From contig CAYNTS010000004.1 of the NCBI GenBank assembly GCA_964400495.1, positions 1 through 61,317 of the forward strand: DNA of 61,317 bases. Direction: 5' to 3'. The first letter of the stretch is position 1; each line of letters starts with the position of its first letter. Position numbers and translations under genes: made by a program. This document shows positions 1 through 8,180 of the stretch, piece by piece. Source of the DNA: CAYNTS01 sp964400495. GTDB lineage: Bacteria; Fidelibacterota; Marinisomatia; SCGC-AAA003-L08; D37C17. The notes beneath the pieces were generated by a model, which ran no database searches, was not told the DNA's origin, and saw nothing but the letters and a program-made list of their open reading frames with translations.

Positions 1-1
1 A

Positions 2-220
2 GGAGAAGCAACTGGCACCAGCCCGTATGGATTGTATGATATGGCAGGGAATGTATGGGAGTGGACTAACAGTTTTTACAGTGAGGGTACATCCAATCGT
101 GTTTATCGGGGTGGTTCTTGGTACTCCGCTTCGGACGGTTGTCGGTCGTGGAACCGCTACAGCAGCTATCCGACTAACAATTACCACTACTTTGGGTTTC
201 GTGTAGCCAGGACTCAGTAA
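2..220 (+). CDS. C-terminal part of an FGE-sulfatase (C-type-lectin fold) protein, possible DGR target; 5' end outside window
   Basis: The reading frame is open from base 2 and carries the end of a formylglycine-generating-enzyme/SUMF1-like domain: YDMAGNVWEW, then RGGSW and GFRVART just before the stop. The segment between RGGSW and GFR has the layout CRS-NR----P-------GFR that is typical of variable regions of DGR target proteins, and most codons there end in C or T (TAC, TCC, GAC, GGT, AGC, TAT, AAC, AAT, CAC), as expected if they derive from AAC/AAT codons of a template repeat by adenine mutagenesis. Ordinary FGE proteins share part of this pattern, so the DGR reading is an inference; no reverse transcriptase or template repeat is in the window. 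The gene is visibly richer in GC than its neighbours, which suggests different origin or use. Full length and N-terminal signals cannot be seen. Confidence 0.8.
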   Translation, partial: GEATGTSPYGLYDMAGNVWEWTNSFYSEGTSNRVYRGGSWYSASDGCRSWNRYSSYPTNNYHYFGFRVARTQ

Positions 221-238
221 TATTTTGCCCTTTTACTG

Positions 239-261
239 TTTTTCCTGCGTAGCAGGAAAAA
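239..261. other. Perfect 10-bp inverted repeat just after the FGE/VR-like gene
   Basis: Arms of 10 bases, TTTTTCCTGC and GCAGGAAAAA, flank a 3-base loop, starting 19 bases after the stop codon of the preceding gene. It could be a Rho-independent terminator (weak: the 3' arm is followed by no T run, although on the opposite strand and within the arm there are T/A runs) or the hairpin/cruciform that commonly lies just after the variable region of DGR targets and promotes mutagenic homing. Confidence 0.6.
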
Positions 262-320
262 CTCGATGTAATTTTTGAAAAGTAGATAAAAAATGCGAGA
301 AAAAGAATTAGAAGTAATAG

Positions 321-682
321 CCCACAGTTTTAACTGTGGGAATACAAGAATTAGTAGCACCCCTCGATATCGTGGATAATAGGTTCATTAAGAAGTAACC
401 CACGATTTAATCGTGGGATTAAGAAACACTAATAGGAATGAACCGTTTCAACGGTTTATTAAAATTGTGGGAACCACCCTGTGAGGTTTTTAAACAGCAC
501 GCTTTAGCGTGGTTTATTTGAATTAGCATTGGGATTTATTCCGATGCACAAAGAAACTCCTCCGCAAAATGCGAGGGGATAGGAAAATGTTAGAATCACA
601 GATGAAACAGATTACACTGAAGACATCCCGAAACGGTCATTCTTCCCTACCTGCCCGAAAGATGTCAGGCGGGCGGGGCAGG
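321..682. repeat. Cluster of short palindromic (REP-like) hairpins in a gene-free stretch
   Basis: No gene is supported between 221 and 808. The stretch holds a series of independent palindromes of similar build: 321-340 (9-bp arms CCCACAGTT/AACTGTGGG), 399-417 (CCCACGATT/AATCGTGGG), 441-456 (AACCGTT/AACGGTT), 467-477 (GTGG/CCAC), 498-511 (CACGCT/AGCGTG), 526-547 (9-bp arms with two G-T pairs), an imperfect one near 557-575, and 650-682 (CCTGCCC/GGGCAGG). Arms differ in sequence but share a T/A-rich centre such as TTTAA, so structure, not sequence, is kept. This resembles REP-type palindromes mobilised by RAYT transposases; no transposase is visible here. From 683 to 808 I see only AT-rich DNA leading to the next gene. 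Confidence 0.65.
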
Positions 683-808
683 CAGATTAAAACATCTGCG
701 GAATTAGCGTAATCATAAATAATCAGTGGTTCAGATAAAAGAAATTATTAGATGAAAAAACAGGAATTAATTATGCTTAACTTTCAACTTTTTACTTATT
801 AAACTAAT

Positions 809-2200
809 ATGCACATAATAGACTATAGTATTATTATTTTGTTTCTACTCAGCATGGCTGGGTATGGAATGTGGCAAGGGAAATCCAATACAAATAATTC
901 CGATTACTTTTTAGGTGGTCGAAATTTACCCTGGATTGTTGCCATGTTCTCTATTGTGGCAACGGAAACCTCTGTGCTTACATTTGTGAGTATTCCGGGT
1001 GTAGCTTATAGGGGAGACTGGACATTTTTGCAACTTGCATTGGGGTATATAATAGGTCGCATTTTGGTAAGTGTATTTTTACTCCCCATGTATTTTGCAA
1101 ATGGAGTAACCTCTATTTATGAAATTATTGGCAATAAATATGGTCACACAATGCAACGTGTTGCCTCAACCATATTTTTAATTACACGCATATTAGCAGA
1201 TGGAGTCCGTTTTTTAGCAACTGCAGTTATTGTTCAAGTTGTAACAGGGTGGTCTCTACCTATGTCTGTATTAGTCATCGGGATAGTTACAATTATTTAT
1301 ACTTTATACGGTGGTATAAAAACCATCGTGTGGTTAGATAGTATTCAATTTATTTTATATCTCGTTGGTGGGTTCATTTCAATATTATTCATTCTAAATC
1401 ATCTTGATATGGGGATGTTTGAAATTGTACCAAGTTTGTTGGAATCGAACAAATTAAATATTGTGAATCCTAGTTGGAATTTATTTTCTGAATCATGGGC
1501 ATTTGGTTCAGCAGTAATTGGGGGAATATTGTTGTCGTTTGCTTCCCATGGTGTTGACTATATGATGGTACAACGTGTATTAGGTTGCAGAGATATTAAA
1601 TCTGCGAAAAAGGCAATGGTCGGAAGTGGTATATTTGTATTTATCCAATTTGCTGTATTTTTAACAGTAGGCTCACTCATGTATTTATATTTTGATGGAG
1701 TTACATTAGTTAAAGATAGAGAATTTTCTACATTTATTGTTGAATCACTACCTATAGGATTAAAAGGATTACTTTTAGCTGGAGTTTTATCTGCAGCAAT
1801 GTCCACCTTAAGTTCATCGATTAATTCGTTGGCTTCTTCAACAGTTACAGATTGGTTTAAGCAAACAGTTCCGCTCTCAAAATCGCGGATAATTTCTTTA
1901 TTTTGGGCAATAGTATTAGTTGGAATTGCACTCGTATTTGATGAAAATGATTCAGCAATTGTTATAGTTGGACTCAAAATTGCATCATTTACATACGGTG
2001 GACTTTTGGGTTTATTCCTATTAACAAAAATGGATCGTCATTTTTCAGTAATTAGTTTAGTTGCCGGTTTAATTTCTAGTTTAGGAATTGTATTTGTTGC
2101 ACAATTCTATGGATTAGCTTGGACATGGTTTATTGCAGTTTCGGTGTTGATAAATATTACTGTAGTGTGGGTAGTTGATTTAATTGTAAATAAACGATAA
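809..2200 (+). CDS. Sodium:solute symporter (SSS family) next to NamZ
   Basis: A 463-residue polytopic inner-membrane protein with about 12-13 hydrophobic segments. It has SSS-family marks: an N-terminal segment followed by DYFLGGRNLPW, then ATETSVLTFVSIPG, the YTLYGGIKTIVWLDSIQF segment and the signature LSAAMSTLSSSINSLASS near residues 328-345. The family couples Na+ entry to uptake of sugars, amino acids, sialic acid and similar solutes; the substrate cannot be read from sequence. It is followed after 1 base by a NamZ-like amidohydrolase-associated lipoprotein gene, and in Tannerella a symporter of this family (MurT) sits with MurNAc catabolic genes, so N-acetylmuramic acid or a muropeptide sugar is a reasonable inferred substrate. 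No clear Shine-Dalgarno is seen before the ATG. Confidence 0.88.
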   Translation: MHIIDYSIIILFLLSMAGYGMWQGKSNTNNSDYFLGGRNLPWIVAMFSIVATETSVLTFVSIPGVAYRGDWTFLQLALGYIIGRILVSVFLLPMYFANGVTSIYEIIGNKYGHTMQRVASTIFLITRILADGVRFLATAVIVQVVTGWSLPMSVLVIGIVTIIYTLYGGIKTIVWLDSIQFILYLVGGFISILFILNHLDMGMFEIVPSLLESNKLNIVNPSWNLFSESWAFGSAVIGGILLSFASHGVDYMMVQRVLGCRDIKSAKKAMVGSGIFVFIQFAVFLTVGSLMYLYFDGVTLVKDREFSTFIVESLPIGLKGLLLAGVLSAAMSTLSSSINSLASSTVTDWFKQTVPLSKSRIISLFWAIVLVGIALVFDENDSAIVIVGLKIASFTYGGLLGLFLLTKMDRHFSVISLVAGLISSLGIVFVAQFYGLAWTWFIAVSVLINITVVWVVDLIVNKR

Positions 2201-2201
2201 A

Positions 2202-3494
2202 TTGAAATTGACTAAACCCATCTTAATATTATCCTCTATTCTTCTATTTGTTTCTTGTTCAATCCAGAGCAAACAACCCTCATTTACACTTTACGAATCA
2301 AATGCAAATTGGAAAATATTAAATAGAGTATTTTCAGGACTAGATGTACTTGAAATGAATCAGTTTGACATACTAAAAGACAAACAAGTTGGTGTGGTTA
2401 CTAATCATACTGGAGTAAACAGAAGAGGAATCCATCTCATTGATTTATTGACAGATAATGGAGTTAAAGTTTCAAAAATATTTACTCCAGAACATGGTTT
2501 TTTAGGAAATAAAGATGCGGGTGAGTTGGTTGAAAATAGCAGAGAAGAACAAACAGGTGCACAGATTATAAGCCTATATGGTAAACATAAAATTCCAACT
2601 GAAGAAGATATGCAAAATATTGATGTGCTTGTATTTGATATTCAAGATATAGGATCCCGATATTACACTTATATTAGTACTATGACGAATTGCCTATGGG
2701 CATCAGCTGAATATAATATTCCCTTTGTTGTTTTAGATAGACCTAATCCTGTTGGCGGAAATAAAATAAGCGGACCAATACTCAATATGAATTTTAGTTC
2801 ATTTGTAGGGATGCATCCAATACCAGTTCGACATGCTTTGACAGTTGGAGAATTGGCAGTGATGATTAATAAGAATAATTGGCATCACGATTCTAAACAG
2901 ACTGACTTGACTATTGTCCAATGTTATAATTGGAAAAGAGAAAATAATTTTATAGATAATGCTAACGATTGGACACCGCCTTCGCCTAATATTCCCAATT
3001 TTGAAACAGCGCTTACATACGTGGGTACATGCTTGCTTGAAGGAACAAATATTAGTGAAGGGCGGGGGACTGAATCACCATTTTTAACTTTTGGAGCACC
3101 TTATATTCAAACGCAAGATTTAACAGATATTATTCAAGAGTTCTCTGGAAATGGATATTCAATAGAATCAAAAACTTTTACACCAGTTTCAATCCCTGGA
3201 AAATCAATGTATCCAAAGTATAAAGATAAATTATGCAATGGATTTGAAATTAAAATAAAAAATCCACATATATTTGAGCCATTTAAACTTGGAGTAAAAA
3301 TTATTACTATAATTCACAAGAGGTATCCCAATGAATTTGAATTTCTAAGTACCCATTTTATTGATAAGTTGCTTGGAAATGATGAGTTTAGAAATACTAT
3401 TGAAAAAAACGGTGAAGTAGAAAAATTAATCAAAAATTGGTATAGTCAATCTAAGGAATTTGAAGAATTTAGAAAACCATACCTCTTGTATTAA
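2202..3494 (+). CDS. namZ: DUF1343 / NamZ-like exo-beta-N-acetylmuramidase, lipoprotein
   Basis: A 430-residue DUF1343 protein. The N-terminus is a lipoprotein signal with lipobox-like FVSC at about residue 19, so the mature protein should be a periplasm-facing or surface lipoprotein. Family blocks are clear: GVVTNHTGVNRRG, FTPEHGFLGNKDAGE, SLYGKHKIPT, VLVFDIQDIGSRYYTYISTM and VVLDRPNPVGG. Characterised DUF1343 members (NamZ) release terminal N-acetylmuramic acid from peptidoglycan fragments; the PEHGF glutamate and the DIQDIG region form part of the active site region. The start is a TTG one base after the upstream symporter stop, so the two are likely co-translated. The neighbouring transporters fit cell-wall sugar recycling or scavenging. 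I am confident of the family, less so of the exact substrate. Confidence 0.87.
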   Translation: MKLTKPILILSSILLFVSCSIQSKQPSFTLYESNANWKILNRVFSGLDVLEMNQFDILKDKQVGVVTNHTGVNRRGIHLIDLLTDNGVKVSKIFTPEHGFLGNKDAGELVENSREEQTGAQIISLYGKHKIPTEEDMQNIDVLVFDIQDIGSRYYTYISTMTNCLWASAEYNIPFVVLDRPNPVGGNKISGPILNMNFSSFVGMHPIPVRHALTVGELAVMINKNNWHHDSKQTDLTIVQCYNWKRENNFIDNANDWTPPSPNIPNFETALTYVGTCLLEGTNISEGRGTESPFLTFGAPYIQTQDLTDIIQEFSGNGYSIESKTFTPVSIPGKSMYPKYKDKLCNGFEIKIKNPHIFEPFKLGVKIITIIHKRYPNEFEFLSTHFIDKLLGNDEFRNTIEKNGEVEKLIKNWYSQSKEFEEFRKPYLLY

Positions 3495-3509
3495 AAAGGA
3501 GAAAAATTA

Positions 3510-5219
3510 ATGGAAAATATTACAAATATTGACTGGATATTAATTGGAGTTTATACACTTTTTATGATTGGTATTGGTTTGCTCATGAAAAAACGTGCAG
3601 ACAAAGGAATTGAGCATTATTTTACAGGGGGACGCGATATTCCATGGTGGCTTGCAGGAATTTCAATGGTGGCTACCACATTTGCAGCAGATACACCACT
3701 TGCGGTTACTGGAATTGTAGCATCTGATGGTATTGCAGGAAATTGGATTTGGTGGAATTTTATGCTAAGTGGAATGTTTACCGTGTTTATGTATGCCAAA
3801 ATGTGGCATAGAGCTGGTGTTACAACAGATGTTGAATTTATTGAACTTAGATACAGTGGCACTCCCGCAAAAATCCTCCGAGGATTTCGTGCTCTGTACC
3901 TTGCTTTTCCAATTAATTGTTTGATTTTAGGCTGGGTTACCGTTGGAATGGCAAAAGTAATTACAGTTGTAACTGGAGCTCCTCAGTGGCAGGTAATTCT
4001 TCTCTTATATATTTTAACAACAATCTACATTGCAGTTTCAGGAATTTGGGGTGTGGTGGTTACTGATTTTATCCAGTTTTTTGTAGCAATGACTGGGTCA
4101 ATAATACTGATGTTTTATGCAATTGATCATGTGAATGGAATCCAAGGACTTATAACTGGATTAACTGAACGCTTTGGTGATGGACATCATTATTTAGATT
4201 TTTCACCCATTGGGCATCCAACTATTTTAATAAGTACAGCACTAGTTTGGATTGGAATGCAGTGGTGGGCATCTTGGTATCCAGGTGCTGAACCGGGTGG
4301 AGGTGGATATATTGCACAACGAATGTTTTCTACTCCAACCAATAAAGATGCAGTTAAATCTACATTATTTTTTAATATTGCACATTATGCTCTTCGTCCG
4401 TGGCCATGGATAATTGTAGCACTTGTTTCATTAGTTGTGTATCCCGATTTAAAAGATGCAGAAACTGGGTACCCATTATTAATGATAAAACTTCTCCCTT
4501 CTGGTTTATTAGGATTATTACTCGTTGCATTTTTATCAGCTTTTATGTCCACAGTTTCTACTCATCTTAATTGGGGAGCATCCTATGTTGTGAATGATTT
4601 TTATGCTCGATTTATTCGACCAAAAGATAGATTCCAAACTGAAGAATATGCTCAGTCACATTATGTATTTGTTTCTCGAATTGCAACTGTAATTATGATG
4701 GTTACTGCTATTTCAGTATCCTATTTTTTTGATTCTGTAAAGGGTGGGTGGGAGTTCATGTTAAGTTTAGGTGCAGGGACTGGACTTGTGTATATGCTTC
4801 GTTGGTATTGGTGGCGTATAAATGCATGGTCGGAAATATCTGCAATGAGTATGGCTTTTATTGGAAGTATTCTTGCGCAACCGTTTGGGTTTGATTCATT
4901 CGATCAAAAAATGATTTTCACTACTGTTTTAACAACAATAACTTGGCTTGTTGTAACCTTCCTTACCAAACCCGAAAAAGATGAAATTTTACAATCATTT
5001 TTCAATAAAGTAAAACCTGCTGGGTCGGGATGGAGACAATTTTCTAATGGAGAATTTATTTCAATTATTCCAAGTTTAATTAATGTAATATTAGGTGTGT
5101 GTATTGTTATGAGTTTCTTATTTGGAATTGGCTCATTAATTTTGTTTAATACAATCGTAGGAATTGGACTTATATTAACGGGTTTATTTATTACAACATT
5201 ACTTGTAAAACGAATTTAG
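3510..5219 (+). CDS. Sodium:solute symporter (SSS family), second copy
   Basis: A 569-residue polytopic membrane protein, longer than the first symporter at 809-2200 and clearly diverged from it. Family marks include KGIEHYFTGGRDIPWW near residue 35, GISMVATTFAADTP, VSGIWGVVVTDFIQFF and LSAFMSTVSTHLNWGASYV near residue 347. A good Shine-Dalgarno (AAAGGAG) lies 8 bases before the ATG. It follows NamZ by 15 bases, so symporter-NamZ-symporter-MFS form one likely operon. The extra C-terminal helices after residue 450 are common in longer SSS members. The substrate is not determined; a sugar or amino sugar is plausible from context. Confidence 0.88.
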   Translation: MENITNIDWILIGVYTLFMIGIGLLMKKRADKGIEHYFTGGRDIPWWLAGISMVATTFAADTPLAVTGIVASDGIAGNWIWWNFMLSGMFTVFMYAKMWHRAGVTTDVEFIELRYSGTPAKILRGFRALYLAFPINCLILGWVTVGMAKVITVVTGAPQWQVILLLYILTTIYIAVSGIWGVVVTDFIQFFVAMTGSIILMFYAIDHVNGIQGLITGLTERFGDGHHYLDFSPIGHPTILISTALVWIGMQWWASWYPGAEPGGGGYIAQRMFSTPTNKDAVKSTLFFNIAHYALRPWPWIIVALVSLVVYPDLKDAETGYPLLMIKLLPSGLLGLLLVAFLSAFMSTVSTHLNWGASYVVNDFYARFIRPKDRFQTEEYAQSHYVFVSRIATVIMMVTAISVSYFFDSVKGGWEFMLSLGAGTGLVYMLRWYWWRINAWSEISAMSMAFIGSILAQPFGFDSFDQKMIFTTVLTTITWLVVTFLTKPEKDEILQSFFNKVKPAGSGWRQFSNGEFISIIPSLINVILGVCIVMSFLFGIGSLILFNTIVGIGLILTGLFITTLLVKRI

Positions 5220-5228
5220 AAAGAGATA

Positions 5229-6575
5229 ATGAATCAACCTTATAGCAAAAGAACCATATTTTCATGGTCAATGTATGATTTTGCAAACCAACCTTTTACC
5301 ACACTAGTTGTTACTTTTATTTATGGTACCTTTTTTACAAAGGTAATTGCTGAAAATGAAATAATTGGTACCGCTTTGTGGTCACGTGGAATAACAATTA
5401 CCGGAATATTTGTTGCTATTTTATCACCAATAATGGGTGCGATTGCCGATAGGGGTGGGTATAGAAAATTATTTTTAATTCTGTGGACTTGGGTATCTGT
5501 CATCGGAAGTTTTATGTTGTATTTTGTGCTTCCTGGACAAGTTGGGTTAGCCCTTGTGTGGTTTGTTTTAGGCAATATTGGTTTTGAAATGGGAGGTGTA
5601 TTTTGTAATGCATATTTACCCGACATTGCACCAAAAGAGAAAATAGGTAGAGTTTCAGGATATGGTTGGTCGTTTGGATATGTTGGTGGGCTTTTAGCGC
5701 TTGCTTTGGCATGGTTGTTCTTAATTAATCCTGACACGCCAGTGTTTGGGTTCACAACTGATTTAGGTGAAAATATTAGAGCAACAAATTTAATGGTTGC
5801 AGTTTGGTTTGCTGTTTTTAGTATCCCTACTTTTATTTTTGTTAGAGAAGGAAAACACTCAAAAAGGGAAAAAGGCCGTATAATGTCTTCATCATTTTGT
5901 CAACTAAAAACAACATTTAAAGAGATTCGTAAATACAATCAATTGGTTAAGTTTTTATTAGCACGATTATTTTATAATGATGGTCTTATCACTATTTTTG
6001 CTTTTGGTGGAATTTATGCAGCAGGTACATTTGGATTCACATTTAATGAAATATTTATTTTTGGTATTGTTTTGAATCTAACTGCAGGAATTGGTGCATT
6101 CACATTAGGTTTTGTGGATGATGTTTTAGGTGGTAAGCGTACTATTCAATTAAGTAATTATGGGCTTATTATTGCATGTATAATTGCAGTAGTTGTTCCA
6201 AATCGTGATTTATTTACAACTCAATTACTTGGTGCTGAGTTACTTGTAACAGGTAAAGGAATGTTTTGGCTGGCAGGAATAATGATTGGAATATTTTCAG
6301 GTCCTAATCAGTCAGCAAGTCGTTCTCTAATGGCACGATTTATTCCCAAAGATAAAGAAAATGAATTTTTTGGATTTTTTGCTTTCTCAGGAAAAGCCAC
6401 TGCATTTATGGGTCCATTTTTATTGGGATTATGCACAGAATTATTTGGATCTCAGCGATTTGGAGTAGGAGTAGTTGCCATATTTTTAATAGCTGGTGCC
6501 ATATTATTAAACAGAGTAAATGAAGATGAAGGTATGGCGGTTGCAATAGAAGATATCCCAGCGCCAACTACATAA
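5229..6575 (+). CDS. MFS transporter, UMF1/Atg22-like type
   Basis: A 448-residue inner-membrane protein with about 12 hydrophobic helices. The N-terminus SWSMYDFANQPFTTLVVTF is characteristic of the UMF1 (Atg22-like, BtlA) branch of the major facilitator superfamily, and the MFS loop 2-3 motif is seen as GAIADRGGYRK near residue 75. A related loop (GFVDDVLGGKRT) occurs in the second half. The substrate of bacterial members is mostly unknown. It begins 9 bases after the second symporter and probably ends the operon; there is no clear hairpin after it, only AT-rich DNA up to 6736. Confidence 0.85.
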   Translation: MNQPYSKRTIFSWSMYDFANQPFTTLVVTFIYGTFFTKVIAENEIIGTALWSRGITITGIFVAILSPIMGAIADRGGYRKLFLILWTWVSVIGSFMLYFVLPGQVGLALVWFVLGNIGFEMGGVFCNAYLPDIAPKEKIGRVSGYGWSFGYVGGLLALALAWLFLINPDTPVFGFTTDLGENIRATNLMVAVWFAVFSIPTFIFVREGKHSKREKGRIMSSSFCQLKTTFKEIRKYNQLVKFLLARLFYNDGLITIFAFGGIYAAGTFGFTFNEIFIFGIVLNLTAGIGAFTLGFVDDVLGGKRTIQLSNYGLIIACIIAVVVPNRDLFTTQLLGAELLVTGKGMFWLAGIMIGIFSGPNQSASRSLMARFIPKDKENEFFGFFAFSGKATAFMGPFLLGLCTELFGSQRFGVGVVAIFLIAGAILLNRVNEDEGMAVAIEDIPAPTT

Positions 6576-6678
6576 TGTGTGTCAATTGTTAAAATATACA
6601 TCATCTTGTGGTTTGTAGTTATTAGAGAACATAATATTAACTTACAAGAATCACTTAATAAAATACTTTAAGTAATCC

Positions 6679-6706
6679 TTGCATTCGGTTAATTGATACT
6701 TATAAC
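6679..6706 (+). promoter_or_regulatory. Possible sigma70-like promoter for the HMA-like/TolB-like pair
   Basis: TTGCAT (6679-6684) and TATAAC (6701-6706) are separated by 16 bases, about 30 bases before the gene that starts at 6737. The match is moderate and AT-rich DNA gives many chance hits. Confidence 0.35.
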
Positions 6707-6736
6707 TTATACCATTAATTAAGGTGGAGTTATTAG

Positions 6737-7063
6737 TTGAAACAAATTTTTGGTTTCTTTATAATTATTTTACTTTTTGTCGCTTTCAGTGCACGAAACA
6801 TTGTCTGTTCTGATTTAACCCAAGTAGTTGTTACTATTCCAGAATTAACTTCAACTGACACTCAAAATTGTTTAGAAAAAGAATTTAATAAATTAGGTGG
6901 AGTAAAGCATTGCGATACTTCATTAAAAACTAAAACGTTAATTCTTAAGTTAAATGAGCATGAGGTTGGCAAAAACGAAATAATAAATGTTCTACAAAAA
7001 TGGGGATGTTCCTTTCAAAATATGTCCTTTTCTAAGTTAAATTTAGCACCTAATAAAGGATAG
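6737..7063 (+). CDS. Small exported protein, possibly HMA-like fold without the metal motif
   Basis: A 108-residue protein with an N-terminal hydrophobic signal (residues 4-20). The start is a TTG preceded at suitable distance by AAGGTGGAG, a strong Shine-Dalgarno, which decides the start. The mature part (VVVTIPELTS--T---CLEKEFNKLGGVKHCDT--KTKTLILKLNEHEV--NEIINVLQKWG) has the beta-alpha-beta-beta-alpha rhythm of heavy-metal-associated domains, where GV---D---K---V is typical, but it lacks the CxxC copper/metal site. I therefore call it only HMA-like. It lies 6 bases before the propeller lipoprotein gene, so the two are likely co-transcribed. Confidence 0.7.
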   Translation: MKQIFGFFIIILLFVAFSARNIVCSDLTQVVVTIPELTSTDTQNCLEKEFNKLGGVKHCDTSLKTKTLILKLNEHEVGKNEIINVLQKWGCSFQNMSFSKLNLAPNKG

Positions 7064-7069
7064 GAAATT

Positions 7070-8113
7070 ATGAAATATAAGTTAATTGGATTGGCAATAA
7101 TGGGATTGCTAATTATAAATGCATGTTCAAAAGAATATAATCCACAGTTGATAAACGATATTCAGCTCACATTTGATGGCGATAATGGAGAAGCATATTT
7201 TTCATTTGATGGACAAAAATTGATTTTTCAATCCAAACGAAATGGAAATGAATGTGATAAAATTTACACCATGAATATTGATGGTACAGATTTGAAACAA
7301 GTATCTACCAATGATGGGGCACATACATGCTCATATTGGTCAAAAGATGATGATTTTATATTGTATTCATCCACTAAACATGATGGAACTGATTGTCCAT
7401 CGGTGTTTAAACCAAAGGACCCAACAAAATATGTGTGGCCATTGCGTAATTTTGATATTTACAAGGCAAACCCCGATGGAAGTGATATAATTCGTTTAAC
7501 TAACAATAATGTTTACGATGCGGAGGCAACTGTACATCCAACAGAAGAAAAAATAATTTATACTGCATTACAAAATGGAGATATTGATTTGTTTGAAATG
7601 GATTATGATGGACAGAATGTAAAACAAATTACCACTGAATATGGGTATGATGGAGCTGCATATTATTCACCAGATGGAAATAAAATTGTTTGGCGAGCAT
7701 GGTATCCTCTCACCAAAGCTGATACACTACAATGGCAGAAAAATATGTATGGCAAATATATCGAAGCAGTGCCTTTAGATATTTATGTTGCGGACAGAGA
7801 TGCTGGGAATAAAGTTCGATTAACTGATAATGGTGCAACCAACTGGGCACCTTCTTGGCATCCAAATGGGGAAAGAATTGTTTTTTCCTCAAATATGGAT
7901 GATTGGAATGATGAATATGGTTCGTTTGGACATAATTTTGAAATTTATATAATCGATATTGATGGCTCAAATCTGAAACGATTAACAAATAATAATACAT
8001 TTGATTCGTTTCCTATGTTTTCTCCAGGTGGTAAGAAATTGGTGTATGGAACTAACCGTGGGTCGGATAATCCACGGCAAACCAATGTGTTTATTTCTGA
8101 CTATGTAGAGTAG
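7070..8113 (+). CDS. TolB-like beta-propeller lipoprotein (PD40 repeats)
   Basis: A 347-residue protein with a lipoprotein signal ending in LIINAC (Cys at about residue 19). The mature part is made of PD40/WD40-like repeats as in TolB: AYFSFDGQKLIFQSKRNG, IYTMNIDGTDLKQVS, YWSKDDDFILYSS, AYYSPDGNKIVWRAW, SWHPNGERIVFSSN, MFSPGGKKLVYGTNRG. TolB itself binds Pal and Tol partners, but there is no N-terminal TolB domain here, so this is a stand-alone propeller lipoprotein of unknown partner, probably in the periplasm or on the outer membrane. It ends 17 bases before a strong terminator. Confidence 0.85.
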   Translation: MKYKLIGLAIMGLLIINACSKEYNPQLINDIQLTFDGDNGEAYFSFDGQKLIFQSKRNGNECDKIYTMNIDGTDLKQVSTNDGAHTCSYWSKDDDFILYSSTKHDGTDCPSVFKPKDPTKYVWPLRNFDIYKANPDGSDIIRLTNNNVYDAEATVHPTEEKIIYTALQNGDIDLFEMDYDGQNVKQITTEYGYDGAAYYSPDGNKIVWRAWYPLTKADTLQWQKNMYGKYIEAVPLDIYVADRDAGNKVRLTDNGATNWAPSWHPNGERIVFSSNMDDWNDEYGSFGHNFEIYIIDIDGSNLKRLTNNNTFDSFPMFSPGGKKLVYGTNRGSDNPRQTNVFISDYVE

Positions 8114-8130
8114 ATAAAATATTGTGCAAT

Positions 8131-8160
8131 AAAAAAGCCTAGGATTTCCTAGGCTTTTTT
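8131..8160. terminator. Bidirectional Rho-independent terminator
   Basis: A 14-bp perfect inverted repeat (AAAAAAGCCTAGGA, loop TT, TCCTAGGCTTTTTT) lies between the convergent genes ending at 8113 (+) and 8181 (-). GC core GCCTAGGA with A and T runs on both sides makes it work in both directions. Confidence 0.95.
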
Positions 8161-8180
8161 ATTTTATATATTAAATTAGT

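Noticed and set aside
221..808. DGR reverse transcriptase or template repeat next to the FGE-like gene
   Set aside because: No open frame of suitable length and no near-copy of the variable region is present in this stretch.
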